A DNA stretch of 37,101 bases from JAAGZL01 sp964628835 (GCA_964628835.1 CAZVME010000029.1:1-37101); one strand, 5' to 3'; shown: positions 10,001 to 18,569, counted from the first letter of the stretch. A program made the numbers and translations. The notes: generated by a model from the letters alone, not told the origin.

Positions 10001-10935
10001 TTGTGCTTGCGCAGGGTCTCAGCGGTCTCACGGATCTCCCGCTCTCCGCTGAGGAAGATCAGGATGTCACCCCGATCCTTATGGCTGAGTTCATCCACTG
10101 CATCCAGAATGGCCTGCTGCATCTGTTCATCACGCTCGCTGCTGCCCTCCTCCTGCGGTGGACGATAGCGCAGCTCCACCGGATAGGTACGGCCGGAGAC
10201 GTTGATAATGGGCACGCCACCAAACAGCTGCGCAAAGTGCTCAGGGTCGATGGTGGCCGAGGTGATGATCAGCTTCAGATCCCTGCGCTTGGGCAGGAGC
10301 TGCTGCAGATAGCCCAGCAGAAAATCGATATTCAGGCTGCGCTCATGGGCCTCATCAATGATCAGGGTGTCATACTCATTTAGATAGGGGTCTTTCTGGA
10401 TCTCCGCCAACAGCATGCCATCGGTCATCAGCTTGATATAGCTGTCGGGGCTCACATGATCGTGGAAACGCACCTTGTAGCCCACGCTACTGCCTAGCTC
10501 CCGACCCAGCTCTTTGGAGATACGACCGGCCAGGGTACGGGCGGCGATGCGCCTGGGTTGAGTATGGCCAATGCGCCCAAACACACCACGGCCCAGGGTC
10601 AGACATATCTTGGGCAGCTGGGTAGACTTACCCGACCCAGTCTCGCCGCAGATGATCACCACCTGATTGGATTCAATCAGGGCTGCGATCTCCTCCCGGC
10701 GCTCGGATATGGGTAGCTCTGGTGGGAAGCTGGGATGGGGCAGCAGGCTTAATCTGCGCTCAACCCGCTGTTTTGACTCTTCTATATGCCGCAGCAGCCT
10801 CGCCACATCATCATCTATCTGATGATTTTTCCCGGCCTTGTGCTTCAGCGCGCGCAGACGTCCCCGCAGGGCGTGTCGATCCGACAGCAGGCACTGCGCG
10901 ATGTCATCAGGGGATGGGAGTGATTGCTGCTTCAC
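7024..10935 (-). CDS. hrpA: ATP-dependent RNA helicase HrpA (DEAH-box)
   Basis: A 1303-residue protein of the normal length for proteobacterial HrpA. Helicase motifs are intact: Walker A GETGSGKST (about residues 97-105), motif II DEAH (194-197), SAT (about 226-228) and the motif VI region QRMGRCGR. Helicase-associated and OB-fold domains follow, then the long C-terminal region (DUF3418-like) found only in HrpA. In E. coli HrpA acts on RNA and on stalled ribosomes in the cytoplasm. The first codon appears to be GTG, and no strong Shine-Dalgarno is seen, so the exact start is uncertain by a few codons. It is a single-gene unit with no functional link to its neighbours apparent. Confidence 0.97.
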   Translation of the reverse strand: MKQQSLPSPDDIAQCLLSDRHALRGRLRALKHKAGKNHQIDDDVARLLRHIEESKQRVERRLSLLPHPSFPPELPISERREEIAALIESNQVVIICGETGSGKSTQLPKICLTLGRGVFGRIGHTQPRRIAARTLAGRISKELGRELGSSVGYKVRFHDHVSPDSYIKLMTDGMLLAEIQKDPYLNEYDTLIIDEAHERSLNIDFLLGYLQQLLPKRRDLKLIITSATIDPEHFAQLFGGVPIINVSGRTYPVELRYRPPQEEGSSERDEQMQQAILDAVDELSHKDRGDILIFLSGEREIRETAETLRKHKMHLTEVLPLYARLGPAEQGRIFKPGGGRRIILSTNVAETSLTVPGIRYVIDTGYARISRYSHRSKVQRLPVEPISQASANQRMGRCGRVADGICIRLYSEENFASRDEFTEPEIQRTNLASVILQMKLLGFGDIESFPFLDPPDQRLIKDGYRILDEIGAVDGERKVSRVGRKIARLPVDPRIGRMLLSAAHEHCLDEVLVISAALSVQDPRERPMDKQQAADEAHLKFRHEESDFLTLLNLWRQLQEQRHHLTKRKFRSYCRDNFISWNRTQEWRDIHHQLRGQMHEMGYKENQAEAGYEEIHKALLTGLLSNIGFKKSGKGSEYLGGRNSQFQIFPGSGLFKKQPKWVMAAELVETTKLYARMVAMIRPEWVESVAGHLVQRSWSEPHWQKKRGQVGAYERVTLFGIALVARRKVNFGPINPVEAREIFIRFALVEGDFHTKAKFWRHNRELLEYIESLEHKARRRDLLVDEQVIYEYYDKRIPEGVYSTPQFESWLRKETASQPKLLHMREEDLCRRDEYGLSASDYPDSMNFNGMQLPLAYHFEPGQQSDGLALKIPQAVLNQVSEERCEWLVPGLLRERVIALLRSLPKQLRKSFVPVPEYADACLKLMQPSDRPLVRELGEQLKAMTGVHVPEDAWDEFALPDHLRMNYQVVNDKGVTIASGRDLPQLRKEHASGDAAPIQPLVSSGLEQEGLTDWDFGELQESIQLERGGIKLTGFPALVDEGDSVALRVMDSRPNAERAMRAGLRRLFMLRLAKDMRYLKRNLPGLEKMRLQYTKAAAAPKGYAAKSTPDLQSELMALVMDLTFIQDMPPLHTASEFQARIDECKGRLMNVAEDVVLLVQEILDAYQQVRKLLSKANKINWMTSVADINQQLDRLVFRGFLQLTPYYNLQHLPRYLKAIAQRLDKLGHAAARDQQLLREMQGLYQQWQGWDEKCRNNHKVDERIEELRWTFEELRVSLFAQGLKTDYPISLKRLEKRCKELGL

Positions 10936-11190
10936 ATGGGTATCTGGATCTGATTAATAGGGGCATGCTACATGAATAATAGTGGTTATTGAATCATGAA
11001 ACAGAGCCGTAATACCTGGTTAAACTCTATATACAGATTAGCTTTTTTGATAACGCGACATTTTTTCGCACAACCCATCTGCTGTAACATACTAATTATT
11101 ATCTATTTTTAATATTGATTAATTTAATGCTTCATTTTAATTCTTCTAATGGTTATTATTAAGCTTTCAAATGTTTACCTTGAGACCATT

Positions 11191-12144
11191 ATGGCATCTT
11201 CACCTTCACCACCCTATTATAAGCAAAATCGTCTTAAGCAACTCAGGGCCTTTTGCAACGCAGCACAGACCGAAAGTGTCAGTGAAGCGGCGGAGCGGCT
11301 TTTTCTGAGCCAGCCTACAGTTTCGCTACAGATTCAGGCCCTGGAGCGTGAGTTTGAGACCATGCTGTTTGAACGGCGCGGCCCCAAGATCCGTCTCACT
11401 CCCGAAGGCAAAACCCTGTATAAACTGGCCCAGCCCTTGATCCAGGGGATGGACGGTCTGCATGAGACCTTCATTGCCAAGTGCGGCTCCCTGGATTCTG
11501 GTGAACTGAATATTGCCGCTGGTGAATCCACGATTCTCTACGTGCTCCCGGATATCATGTGCGCCTTCTCCAGCAAATACCCCAAGATCAGGATCAAACT
11601 GCAAAACGTTCCCGGGCGTGATGGCATGAACATGATCCGCGGGGATCAGGTGGATTTTGCCGTGGGTTCCATGTCGGAGCTGGCGGACGATATCTTCTAC
11701 CACCCTATCCTCTCTTATAAGACTGTTCTCATTGCACCATTAGGTCACCCTCTGGCCGCTAAAGAGGAGGTGACCCTGCAGGATATCAGCCCCCATGGAC
11801 TGATCCTGCCACCCCACCACCTGAGTACCTGGCGCATGGTGGATCTGGTGTTCAAACAGCACAACCTGAACTACCGGGTCAATCTAGAGGCCGGTGGCTG
11901 GGAGGTGATCAAGAAGTATGTGGAACAGGGCATGGGTGTCTCCATCGTCTCTGATGTCTGTCTCAATGGCGATGAAAAACTGGTTCGCATCCCGCTGGAT
12001 CAATATTTCCCGGACCGTGGTTATGGTGTAGTCATGCGGCGCGGTAAGTTCCTCTCACCCCAGTCCAAACGTTTCATCGAGATGATGGCCCCGGATTTCT
12101 TTGAAGCGCGCGATCTGGCCGAGCAGGAAAGGGCCAAAACCTGA
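11191..12144 (+). CDS. LysR-family transcriptional regulator (CysB/CysL-like)
   Basis: A protein of about 317 residues with an N-terminal winged helix-turn-helix (about residues 15-72; recognition-helix region LSQPTVSLQIQALE) and a C-terminal periplasmic-binding-protein-like effector domain. The effector domain resembles those of CysB/CysL-type regulators, but the ligand cannot be told. An upstream in-frame ATG at 11149 would add 14 residues; the ATG at 11191 sits closer to the usual LysR N-terminus and has TGAG upstream. The next gene starts 13 bases after the stop, so the two are probably one operon, an arrangement less usual than the divergent target gene typical of LysR regulators. The upstream region (10936-11190) is very AT-rich and is the likely promoter. 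Confidence 0.92.
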   Translation: MASSPSPPYYKQNRLKQLRAFCNAAQTESVSEAAERLFLSQPTVSLQIQALEREFETMLFERRGPKIRLTPEGKTLYKLAQPLIQGMDGLHETFIAKCGSLDSGELNIAAGESTILYVLPDIMCAFSSKYPKIRIKLQNVPGRDGMNMIRGDQVDFAVGSMSELADDIFYHPILSYKTVLIAPLGHPLAAKEEVTLQDISPHGLILPPHHLSTWRMVDLVFKQHNLNYRVNLEAGGWEVIKKYVEQGMGVSIVSDVCLNGDEKLVRIPLDQYFPDRGYGVVMRRGKFLSPQSKRFIEMMAPDFFEARDLAEQERAKT

Positions 12145-12157
12145 ATCATCCCAGACC

Positions 12158-13312
12158 ATGCTTTCCGATAAAGGTAGTCGCCTTCCAGGATTAATGCCTC
12201 TGCTGTTGCTTACTACACTGCTCTGCTTTGTGGTCGGCACGGTTCTGCCCCACCTGATCACCATTGCTCCATCGGCGCCGCTGCACCTGATCCTGGCAGT
12301 GGGTATCATGCCACTAATCTTCGGAGCCATGATCTACTTCGTACCAGTACTGACCAGAAGCGGCTCACCCGAGCCAAAAGTGTTGTTAAATATCTATGGC
12401 GTCCTGCTGGCTGGCACTATCCTGGCAATCAGCCTGTTTCTGATCTTCAAACTCTACCTGCTGGCGGCTGTGATCGCCCTGCTGGCGGTAATAGGGCTCT
12501 CGCACTGGATGCGGCAACGGGCCAGACAGGCCTTCGGCTCTCCTCATCCCGGACTACTCTGGTATCAACTGGCGCTACTGCTGCTGGGAGTGGCCATGGT
12601 TGCAATCATCCTTGCCTCTCTCTGGCCGCAGCAGTGGCTGAGCCTGCGCAAGCTCCATCTGCATCTAAACATTCTCGGGTTTGTTGGCCTCACCGCCCTG
12701 GGAACCCTGCGGGTTCTGTTACCCACCGTCGGTGGCTTTCAGGATATGGACGCAGGACCCTGGCTGATGCGCGAGTGGCGTCTGCTGCTAGCCGGAATAC
12801 TCCTGATCTCAATCGGGGCTGCATGGCTTCCGCTGCTAACTCTAGCTGGTCTGATCCTCTGGCTGATCCCACTGGGAAGGATGATCTACAGGATGCTGTG
12901 GCTAAGACGCCGGGAGCTGTGGCTGGCGCATGGTGCAGCCCCCGCCCTTGCCATTGCCATCACCGGACTGATCTGCTCTCTGCTTCTCGGGGCGGCACAT
13001 GGGATGGGGTGGCTGGCAACCATTCACATGTCAGAGCTGTTCATCTTGATGTTTCTTATGCCTCTGGTGACCGGGGCCGCCACCCACCTGCTACCCCTGT
13101 GGCTGTGGCCCGGGGCACAGGCAGAGCAACAGAACCGTTCCCGTAGCATACTGGGACGTTTCGCCCTGGTTCGCAGCCTGCTGTTCCCGCTCAGTGCGCT
13201 GCTACTTGTCTTTGACCTGCCATGGTCATGGCTGGCTGCGATTTTTGCCATGGCGCAATTTTTGTCTGTGGCCCTGTGGCAGACAATAAATGCTGGGATG
13301 GAGGCGAAATAA
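12158..13312 (+). CDS. 12-helix membrane protein, NnrS / heme-copper-oxidase subunit I-like
   Basis: A 384-residue, almost entirely hydrophobic protein with about 12 predicted membrane helices. Histidines recur at helix ends or within helices: APLHLILAVG, LHLHLNILGFVGL followed by LLPTVGG, and ATIHMSELF followed by ATHLLPLW. The NILGFVGLTALGTLRVLLP pattern resembles NnrS proteins and the catalytic subunit of heme-copper and NO reductases, so heme or metal binding is plausible. This family assignment is tentative. The start at 12158 avoids the overlap with the regulator gene that the longer open frame (from 12101) would cause. It lies 13 bases behind the LysR gene and may take part in nitric-oxide or respiratory stress handling. 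Confidence 0.7.
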   Translation: MLSDKGSRLPGLMPLLLLTTLLCFVVGTVLPHLITIAPSAPLHLILAVGIMPLIFGAMIYFVPVLTRSGSPEPKVLLNIYGVLLAGTILAISLFLIFKLYLLAAVIALLAVIGLSHWMRQRARQAFGSPHPGLLWYQLALLLLGVAMVAIILASLWPQQWLSLRKLHLHLNILGFVGLTALGTLRVLLPTVGGFQDMDAGPWLMREWRLLLAGILLISIGAAWLPLLTLAGLILWLIPLGRMIYRMLWLRRRELWLAHGAAPALAIAITGLICSLLLGAAHGMGWLATIHMSELFILMFLMPLVTGAATHLLPLWLWPGAQAEQQNRSRSILGRFALVRSLLFPLSALLLVFDLPWSWLAAIFAMAQFLSVALWQTINAGMEAK

Positions 13313-13575
13313 CAACCAGAATCATAATGTTATCCCCCCTACTATTCGACCTCCCGGCTCCAACCAAATTATGGAAGTACATTCATAGTCCGGCCACGAC
13401 CCCAAGATCCACCTACTTCTTAACCTAAATAGGGGATGTATAAGTCAAAATATACTAATATCATAATTGCGAGATGATCATATGTAGTGCCAAGCAGCAG
13501 TGTGGTTGGCAGCACGGTTGGTTAAAGGTCGGATTATCATCAGATCGATAGTAGATAACTTGAAGGACAGCTGTA

Positions 13576-14148
13576 GTGAATAAAACCAGTGCAATTGGCA
13601 GAAAATTGACGGCTCTTCTGTTTGTGTGCCTGATGGGCGGGGCATTGCCGGTTATGGCCGCAAAGCCGCCACCGCTACCCTGTAGCTTGGGGGACGTATC
13701 CTCCTCAGTAGCATGTATCGGCGCAGTGAACGCTAATGACAGTGCCAGTTGGTTGAATGACAACAACGCATTTGGGTTTGATGACTGGATATTTGCTGAG
13801 AGGGATGAGGGTGTCCCGGTAGAAACCATAGACGTCGGTCTGACGATTACTCCTCCGGTGACGGGCAATGCCCTTTCAGGGACCTGGAGTCTGGATAGCG
13901 ATATTTTTAGCCGCTATGAGCATGTTGTTCTGTCGCTCAAAGCTGGAAACGCGTTTAGCCTCTATCTATTAAGTGGCGACTTTACTTCCGGCTCGTGGAA
14001 TATTGAGGATTGGACCGGGAATGGGCTTTCTCATTCTAGTGTTTATGTGCGAAACCTGACAGCAGTGCCTTTGCCTGCCGCCGTATGGCTCCTCGGGAGC
14101 GGGCTCTTGGGGCTCATGACCCTTACCAGGCGCAGGAAGGCCACCTAG
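13576..14148 (+). CDS. PEP-CTERM sorting-domain protein
   Basis: A 190-residue secreted protein. The start is GTG at 13576 with AAGGA upstream. Residues about 1-27 form a Sec signal peptide (hydrophobic core after GRKLTALLFVC). The C-terminus has the tripartite sorting signal of the exosortase system: VPLPAAVWLLGSGLLGL followed by a basic tail (RRRK). This is a common gammaproteobacterial variant of the PEP-CTERM motif. The middle region is rich in Gly, Ser, Asn and Asp with two cysteines near its start, and is not recognised. Such proteins are processed by exosortase and exported to the surface or extracellular matrix. No exosortase is in the window. It is a single-gene unit closed by a strong terminator. 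Confidence 0.85.
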   Translation: MNKTSAIGRKLTALLFVCLMGGALPVMAAKPPPLPCSLGDVSSSVACIGAVNANDSASWLNDNNAFGFDDWIFAERDEGVPVETIDVGLTITPPVTGNALSGTWSLDSDIFSRYEHVVLSLKAGNAFSLYLLSGDFTSGSWNIEDWTGNGLSHSSVYVRNLTAVPLPAAVWLLGSGLLGLMTLTRRRKAT

Positions 14149-14170
14149 TCCCTGCCCTGATCAGTTACCA

Positions 14171-14205
14171 GTCAAACCCTCCACCACGGAGGGTTTGACC
14201 TTTTT
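14171..14205 (+). terminator. rho-independent terminator after the PEP-CTERM gene
   Basis: A perfect 12-base stem, GTCAAACCCTCC (14171-14182) with GGAGGGTTTGAC (14188-14199), a five-base loop and then C plus five T (14201-14205). It begins 22 bases after the stop codon and acts on the plus strand; the opposite direction lacks a T tract. Confidence 0.92.
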
Positions 14206-14283
14206 GAGCCCTGTCCAGAATAAATGAGCCGAACATGGTGGCCACAGCCCAATAAAATCTCCACACCCAGCCATGCAAGAGTT

Positions 14284-15453
14284 TTACTTGCCCAAAGGAA
14301 AGACCAGTTCCAGCTCCTTGTCCTTGAGCAGCAGACTCTTTCTGAACAGCATCAATCTCGCCTCATCTCCCGGCGAATCGTCCATTAATATCAGCTTGAG
14401 GTCGGTAATAGTCTTTATCGCGCTACCATTGATGCTGCGAATCATATCACCCTTTTCCACCCCGGCTTTCTTGGCCGCACCCTCCGGCACCAGACTCTCC
14501 ACCTTGACACCATCTTCAGTCTGTTCCAGGTAGATTCCCATGAGGCCATGTGCGGGCAGCGTTTCACCCCCATCGTACACTAGAAAGTCACTCACCCCTG
14601 GCACCGGCTTAAAGTCACCCGCTGGCAGTATTATGGCCCGCTTGCCCTGCACCCTTCTGCTCACCCGCTGCGGAATGCCAGACCCATACATCAGATGGCC
14701 ACTCCCGGCCAGCACCACCAGTTGCCGCTTGGGATTTGCCTGCAGATATTCTGCAGCCCGTTGCGCCATGCCCTCATCCCACAGCAGTTGCACCTGCTGA
14801 AAACGTTCAAACCCCTTCTTGTCATTGTGGGCGTGCTTTTCATATATCGCTTTCAGGCGTTCGTGGTAGGCCTGATCTGAGAAGTCTATCTCTGCGGGTA
14901 TCTTTGCCCTGTCCCCCTTGGACAGCCCATCAAAACCAGACTTGGACACCTTGCCCACAATCTCTTCGGATAGATTCAGAGCAATAACCGGTATCCGGTG
15001 TTTGCGGGCATAAGACAGGATAGGACGATAGAGCCGATAATCAAACTTCCAACGCTTCATCCACTCAGTTTCGCGCACCAAGCCCTTCTCATCCAGCTCA
15101 CCCTTTATGTAGCGATCTATTACACCCTGAAACGGCTGCTGAAACTGCTCCATGCCGATGGCGATATTCGGATTGATTGCGTACAGACGCCGGACCAGCT
15201 CCAACTGCGTCAGGTGGTCGGCATAATCGTCGTGGGTCTCACCCACATATATAACCCGGGAGGAAGAGACCCTGGAGACAACCATATCCAGGTCCAGCCC
15301 AGTTCTCAGGTCCAAGGCCTTGCGTTCTGCAACCTTGTATTCACTCTCGGTCTGATCAAAGTGCTGTTTGTGCAGTTTAGTGGCCTGGCAAGCAACACTG
15401 GACTGAAACAGCAGTATTACGGCCAGCAGCTTTACGCTTTGTGGATAATTCAT
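14284..15453 (-). CDS. ChaN-family lipoprotein with C-terminal PDZ domain
   Basis: A 389-residue protein with a lipoprotein-type signal peptide (lipobox around SSVAC, Cys at about residue 22). The central domain is of the ChaN/EreA-like (haem-binding or Tiki-related) family: YVGETHDDYADH, IGMEQFQQPFQ and the later VLAGSGHLMYGSG are its conserved segments. The last 90 residues or so form a PDZ domain (LVPEGAAKKAGVEKGD, then RSINGSAIKT). ChaN of Campylobacter binds two haems; whether this protein binds haem or has hydrolase activity is unknown. It is divergent from the M1-type peptidase gene, sharing a 172-base upstream region, which hints at a shared function at the cell envelope. Confidence 0.85.
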   Translation of the reverse strand: MNYPQSVKLLAVILLFQSSVACQATKLHKQHFDQTESEYKVAERKALDLRTGLDLDMVVSRVSSSRVIYVGETHDDYADHLTQLELVRRLYAINPNIAIGMEQFQQPFQGVIDRYIKGELDEKGLVRETEWMKRWKFDYRLYRPILSYARKHRIPVIALNLSEEIVGKVSKSGFDGLSKGDRAKIPAEIDFSDQAYHERLKAIYEKHAHNDKKGFERFQQVQLLWDEGMAQRAAEYLQANPKRQLVVLAGSGHLMYGSGIPQRVSRRVQGKRAIILPAGDFKPVPGVSDFLVYDGGETLPAHGLMGIYLEQTEDGVKVESLVPEGAAKKAGVEKGDMIRSINGSAIKTITDLKLILMDDSPGDEARLMLFRKSLLLKDKELELVFPLGK

Positions 15454-15625
15454 GAAAACCTTGCGCTACATTTAATTAGAACCGGTTGGAACAGCCATTG
15501 TTTACACGCCATTCGACCGATATTTTTTGTGTTATTGAGATTGTTATCTAAACAACCATTCAGCTAGTATAAGACACATCAGTTACTTGTTCATTTAGTG
15601 CTCAATCAACAGGATTGTATTGCGT

Positions 15626-17740
15626 ATGAGTCAGTTTACATTGGTTAGATGGTGTTTTCTTTTTTTAGTTCTATTCATCCACACTGCGATAGCTGCCACA
15701 CCAATACACCATCAGCTAGAAATCAGTCTAAAACCCGAGACCGGCCACATTGAAGTACAGGATGTCATTACCCTGCCTGAGGCGACCACCACGCTGGTAT
15801 TTGACCTGCATGCCGACCTGGAGCTACAGCTACTCACGCCTAAAGCCAAGATCATAAGAAAAACAAACAAGCGGTCCTCTGTCCCAATAAGACGTTACAA
15901 GATCAAACTACCCACCACACAGAACAACCTCCAAGTACAATACTCCGGCAAGATTCAACATAAATTAAAAGACAACTCCCAGGACTATAGCGGCGGCCGT
16001 GTGAGCAGTCCGGGGATCATCTCTGAGCAGGGGGTATTTCTCAGCATCTCAAGTTACTGGTTCCCGGTAATAGCCAACAGCCAAGTGAGCTTTAGCTTAC
16101 ACACCACTCTGCCCGAAGGCTGGCACAGCATCAGTCAGGGCAGTGGCAGCACCGATACCGGCTGGAGCGAGAGCGCACCCCAGGATGACATCTACCTGAT
16201 CGCAGGGAAGTACCACATTTTCAAACACCCCACAGATGTGGCCGAGACCCAGGTCTATCTGCGACAGCCGGACCAGGCGCTGGCAGAGCGTTACCTGCAA
16301 GCGACAGAGACCTATCTAAAGCTGTTCAGCAAGCTCCTGGGGGCATACCCATACTCAAAGTTCGCCCTGGTTGAGAACTTCTGGGAAAGCGGCTATGGCA
16401 TGCCGTCGTTCACCCTGCTGGGCCCCAAGGTTATTCGGTTCCCCTTCATTCTGCACAGCTCATATCCCCATGAGATCCTGCATAACTGGTGGGGCAATGG
16501 GGTATTTGTGGACTACACCAAGGGCAACTGGAGTGAGGGTCTTACCTCCTACCTGGCAGACCACATGATCCGGGAACAACGCGGACAAGGTTCTGCCTAC
16601 AGACGCGATACCCTGCAAAACTATGTTGATTACGTAACCAAAAAGAAAGATTTTGCCCTCAACAAGTTTCGAGGACACCAGGGTCAGGCCAGCCAGGCCA
16701 TCGGCTACGGCAAGAGCCTGATGTTTTTCCATATGCTGAGAATGCAGCTTGGGGATGAGACATTTCTCAATGGGATACGCGAATTCTATAAGGAAAGTCT
16801 GCATCAGAATGCCTCATACAGTGATCTACAGCAGGCCCTGGAAAAGTCATCCGGCAAGGATCTATCCACTGAGTTCAAACAGTGGACCAGCCGCAAAGGG
16901 GCGCCGGCACTAGAGATAGCAGAACACGACATAGAGACCAAGGATGAGGGTTTTGTGTTCAGATACGTCCTACGTCAAACTCAGAGAGGAGCACCGTACA
17001 AACTGCAGGTCCCGGTCTATATTCAATCAGAAGATGGAGCAGACCCGATCCGACAGACCATAACCATGACCAAACGTGAAGTAGTGGTTAAAGTACCCAT
17101 GAAACAACGTCCAGTGGCCATAAACGTAGACCCACTGTTTGATATATTCCGCCGTCTGGATCAGGGTGAGATACCAAGCTCACTGGGACAGCTGTTTGGC
17201 AGCCACAGAAGCATGGTTATCCTACCATCCAATGCCGAACCAGAGATACGGTCAGCCTATAAGGAGATGGCTGATGCCTGGAGTAAACGGGAAAAACGTA
17301 TGCAGGTGGTATGGGACAACGACATCAAGGGCCTGCCAAAAAACCGCATGCTTTGGGTGTTAGGCAAAGAGAACCTGCTGCTGGATGAGTTTCTGAAGAC
17401 CGCCACCAACCTGCCCCTGGCATTCAACGATGGCAATGTAGAGATTGGTGGCAAACAGATCTACCTGGACCAGCACAGCATGGTGCTCACCAGCCGTAAA
17501 TCGAAGACCATTGGCTGGCTGCATGGACATTCAGCCGCCGCCATATCCGGTCTGGCACGAAAGATCCCGCACTATGGGAAATATAGCTATCTTGCCTTTA
17601 GCGGCGACAACCCGGATAACATCCTGAAGGGAAAGTGGCCCACGGTAAATTCCGACCTGCGGTATCGACTACAGAAAAACACTAAAATCTTTAACCCACC
17701 TGAGCATCAACCCTTGAGTGGATCCATCACACAATTCTAA
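15626..17740 (+). CDS. secreted M1-family zinc metallopeptidase
   Basis: A 704-residue protein with a Sec signal peptide (about 1-24, cleavage after AIA). The zinc site is HEILH (His282, Glu283, His286) followed by WSEGLTSY with Glu304 as the presumed third ligand, and the WWGNG segment typical of M1 aminopeptidases. The spacing from the second histidine to the glutamate is one residue shorter than in classical M1 enzymes such as LTA4 hydrolase. An N-terminal beta domain precedes and an unassigned C-terminal region of about 250 residues follows. The protein is probably periplasmic. Start: ATG at 15626 with AGGA 11 bases away; an in-frame TTG at 15620 with closer spacing is possible. Its stop codon lies one base from the convergent nosY stop. 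Confidence 0.85.
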   Translation: MSQFTLVRWCFLFLVLFIHTAIAATPIHHQLEISLKPETGHIEVQDVITLPEATTTLVFDLHADLELQLLTPKAKIIRKTNKRSSVPIRRYKIKLPTTQNNLQVQYSGKIQHKLKDNSQDYSGGRVSSPGIISEQGVFLSISSYWFPVIANSQVSFSLHTTLPEGWHSISQGSGSTDTGWSESAPQDDIYLIAGKYHIFKHPTDVAETQVYLRQPDQALAERYLQATETYLKLFSKLLGAYPYSKFALVENFWESGYGMPSFTLLGPKVIRFPFILHSSYPHEILHNWWGNGVFVDYTKGNWSEGLTSYLADHMIREQRGQGSAYRRDTLQNYVDYVTKKKDFALNKFRGHQGQASQAIGYGKSLMFFHMLRMQLGDETFLNGIREFYKESLHQNASYSDLQQALEKSSGKDLSTEFKQWTSRKGAPALEIAEHDIETKDEGFVFRYVLRQTQRGAPYKLQVPVYIQSEDGADPIRQTITMTKREVVVKVPMKQRPVAINVDPLFDIFRRLDQGEIPSSLGQLFGSHRSMVILPSNAEPEIRSAYKEMADAWSKREKRMQVVWDNDIKGLPKNRMLWVLGKENLLLDEFLKTATNLPLAFNDGNVEIGGKQIYLDQHSMVLTSRKSKTIGWLHGHSAAAISGLARKIPHYGKYSYLAFSGDNPDNILKGKWPTVNSDLRYRLQKNTKIFNPPEHQPLSGSITQF

Positions 17741-17741
17741 A

Positions 17742-18569
17742 TCAGGGCAGATCACTCTTCTGGAACATGTAGTAACCAAGGCCTGCGGCAGCAGTTCCGA
17801 TAAATACCGGATATGTCAGTGCATAGATGATGTAACCCAGTTGCCCGAAGTTATCCAGGATCACGTAGGCGGACGGTCCCAACAGCACCAGTTGCGGGTC
17901 GAACAGGATCATGGTGGCGGTTCTAAACACCTGCATGGGATTGGCCAGGGCGATGGCCACTGCGGTTTCCGCCGGGAGTTGTTCCTGAATCATTATTCCC
18001 AGCAGGATCAGATCCAGAAACAGCAACAACACCAGCCACACCACAAACGCCGCCCCCTGCGCCACATCAGAAGAGCGTGCAATGGTGGAGATCAGCATAC
18101 CAATCCCCAGGAAACACCAGGCCAGGGACATCAGCAGGGCTGTGTAGTACCCAAATATGGCCCAGGGGATCTCAACCCCCTTGATTGCCCCCCACACAAC
18201 CGCACCCACCATGGCGATCATCACCGGCAGGAACACCATGATAAAACGACCGATGATCTTGCCCCAAAACCAGGAGCTGAGTGATATGGGCAGAGAGAGC
18301 AGGTATTCAAACACCCCCGCCTCCCGGTCTCCGGCCACCGAGCGTACTGTGGTGATCAGGACAAATATGGGGAGTATGGCCATGGTCAGCTGGATGTAGG
18401 TGAGCAACAGCCGGGACAGACCGGTGAACCCCATGATGCGAGACTCTGCCAGGCCATAGGCAAACAGCAATACCACCAGACCACCAAACACGGTGGTGTA
18501 GATCATAAACCAGCGGGCCCGCACGGACTCCACGATATCTGCATAAGCTGTAAGCCAGAGGTGTCTCAT
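17742..18569 (-). CDS. nosY: ABC-2 type permease of the nos cluster, NosY
   Basis: A 275-residue integral membrane protein with about six helices, of the NosY (ABC-2 permease) family. The segment MGFTGLSRLLLTYIQLTMAI and RSVAGDREAGVFEYLLSLP are characteristic. With the ATPase NosF and the periplasmic NosD it forms the complex needed to mature the copper-sulfide CuZ centre of nitrous oxide reductase. It is the last gene of the cluster, 72 bases behind nosL, and abuts the convergent peptidase gene with one base between the stop codons. Confidence 0.9.
   Translation of the reverse strand: MRHLWLTAYADIVESVRARWFMIYTTVFGGLVVLLFAYGLAESRIMGFTGLSRLLLTYIQLTMAILPIFVLITTVRSVAGDREAGVFEYLLSLPISLSSWFWGKIIGRFIMVFLPVMIAMVGAVVWGAIKGVEIPWAIFGYYTALLMSLAWCFLGIGMLISTIARSSDVAQGAAFVVWLVLLLFLDLILLGIMIQEQLPAETAVAIALANPMQVFRTATMILFDPQLVLLGPSAYVILDNFGQLGYIIYALTYPVFIGTAAAGLGYYMFQKSDLP

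Noticed and set aside
9814..10383. A 189-codon open frame on the plus strand within hrpA
   Set aside because: It is fully antisense to the helicase core motifs of hrpA, has no recognisable domain and no ribosome site; it is a shadow of high-GC coding sequence.
11110..11130. FNR box in the AT-rich region before the LysR gene
   Set aside because: Only the left half (TTGAT) matches; the right half is TTAAT-like, expected by chance in AT-rich DNA.
17718..18284. A 188-codon open frame opposite nosY, rich in His and Gln
   Set aside because: The composition reflects the reverse complement of membrane-helix codons; no start signal is present and the frame begins in the end of the peptidase gene.
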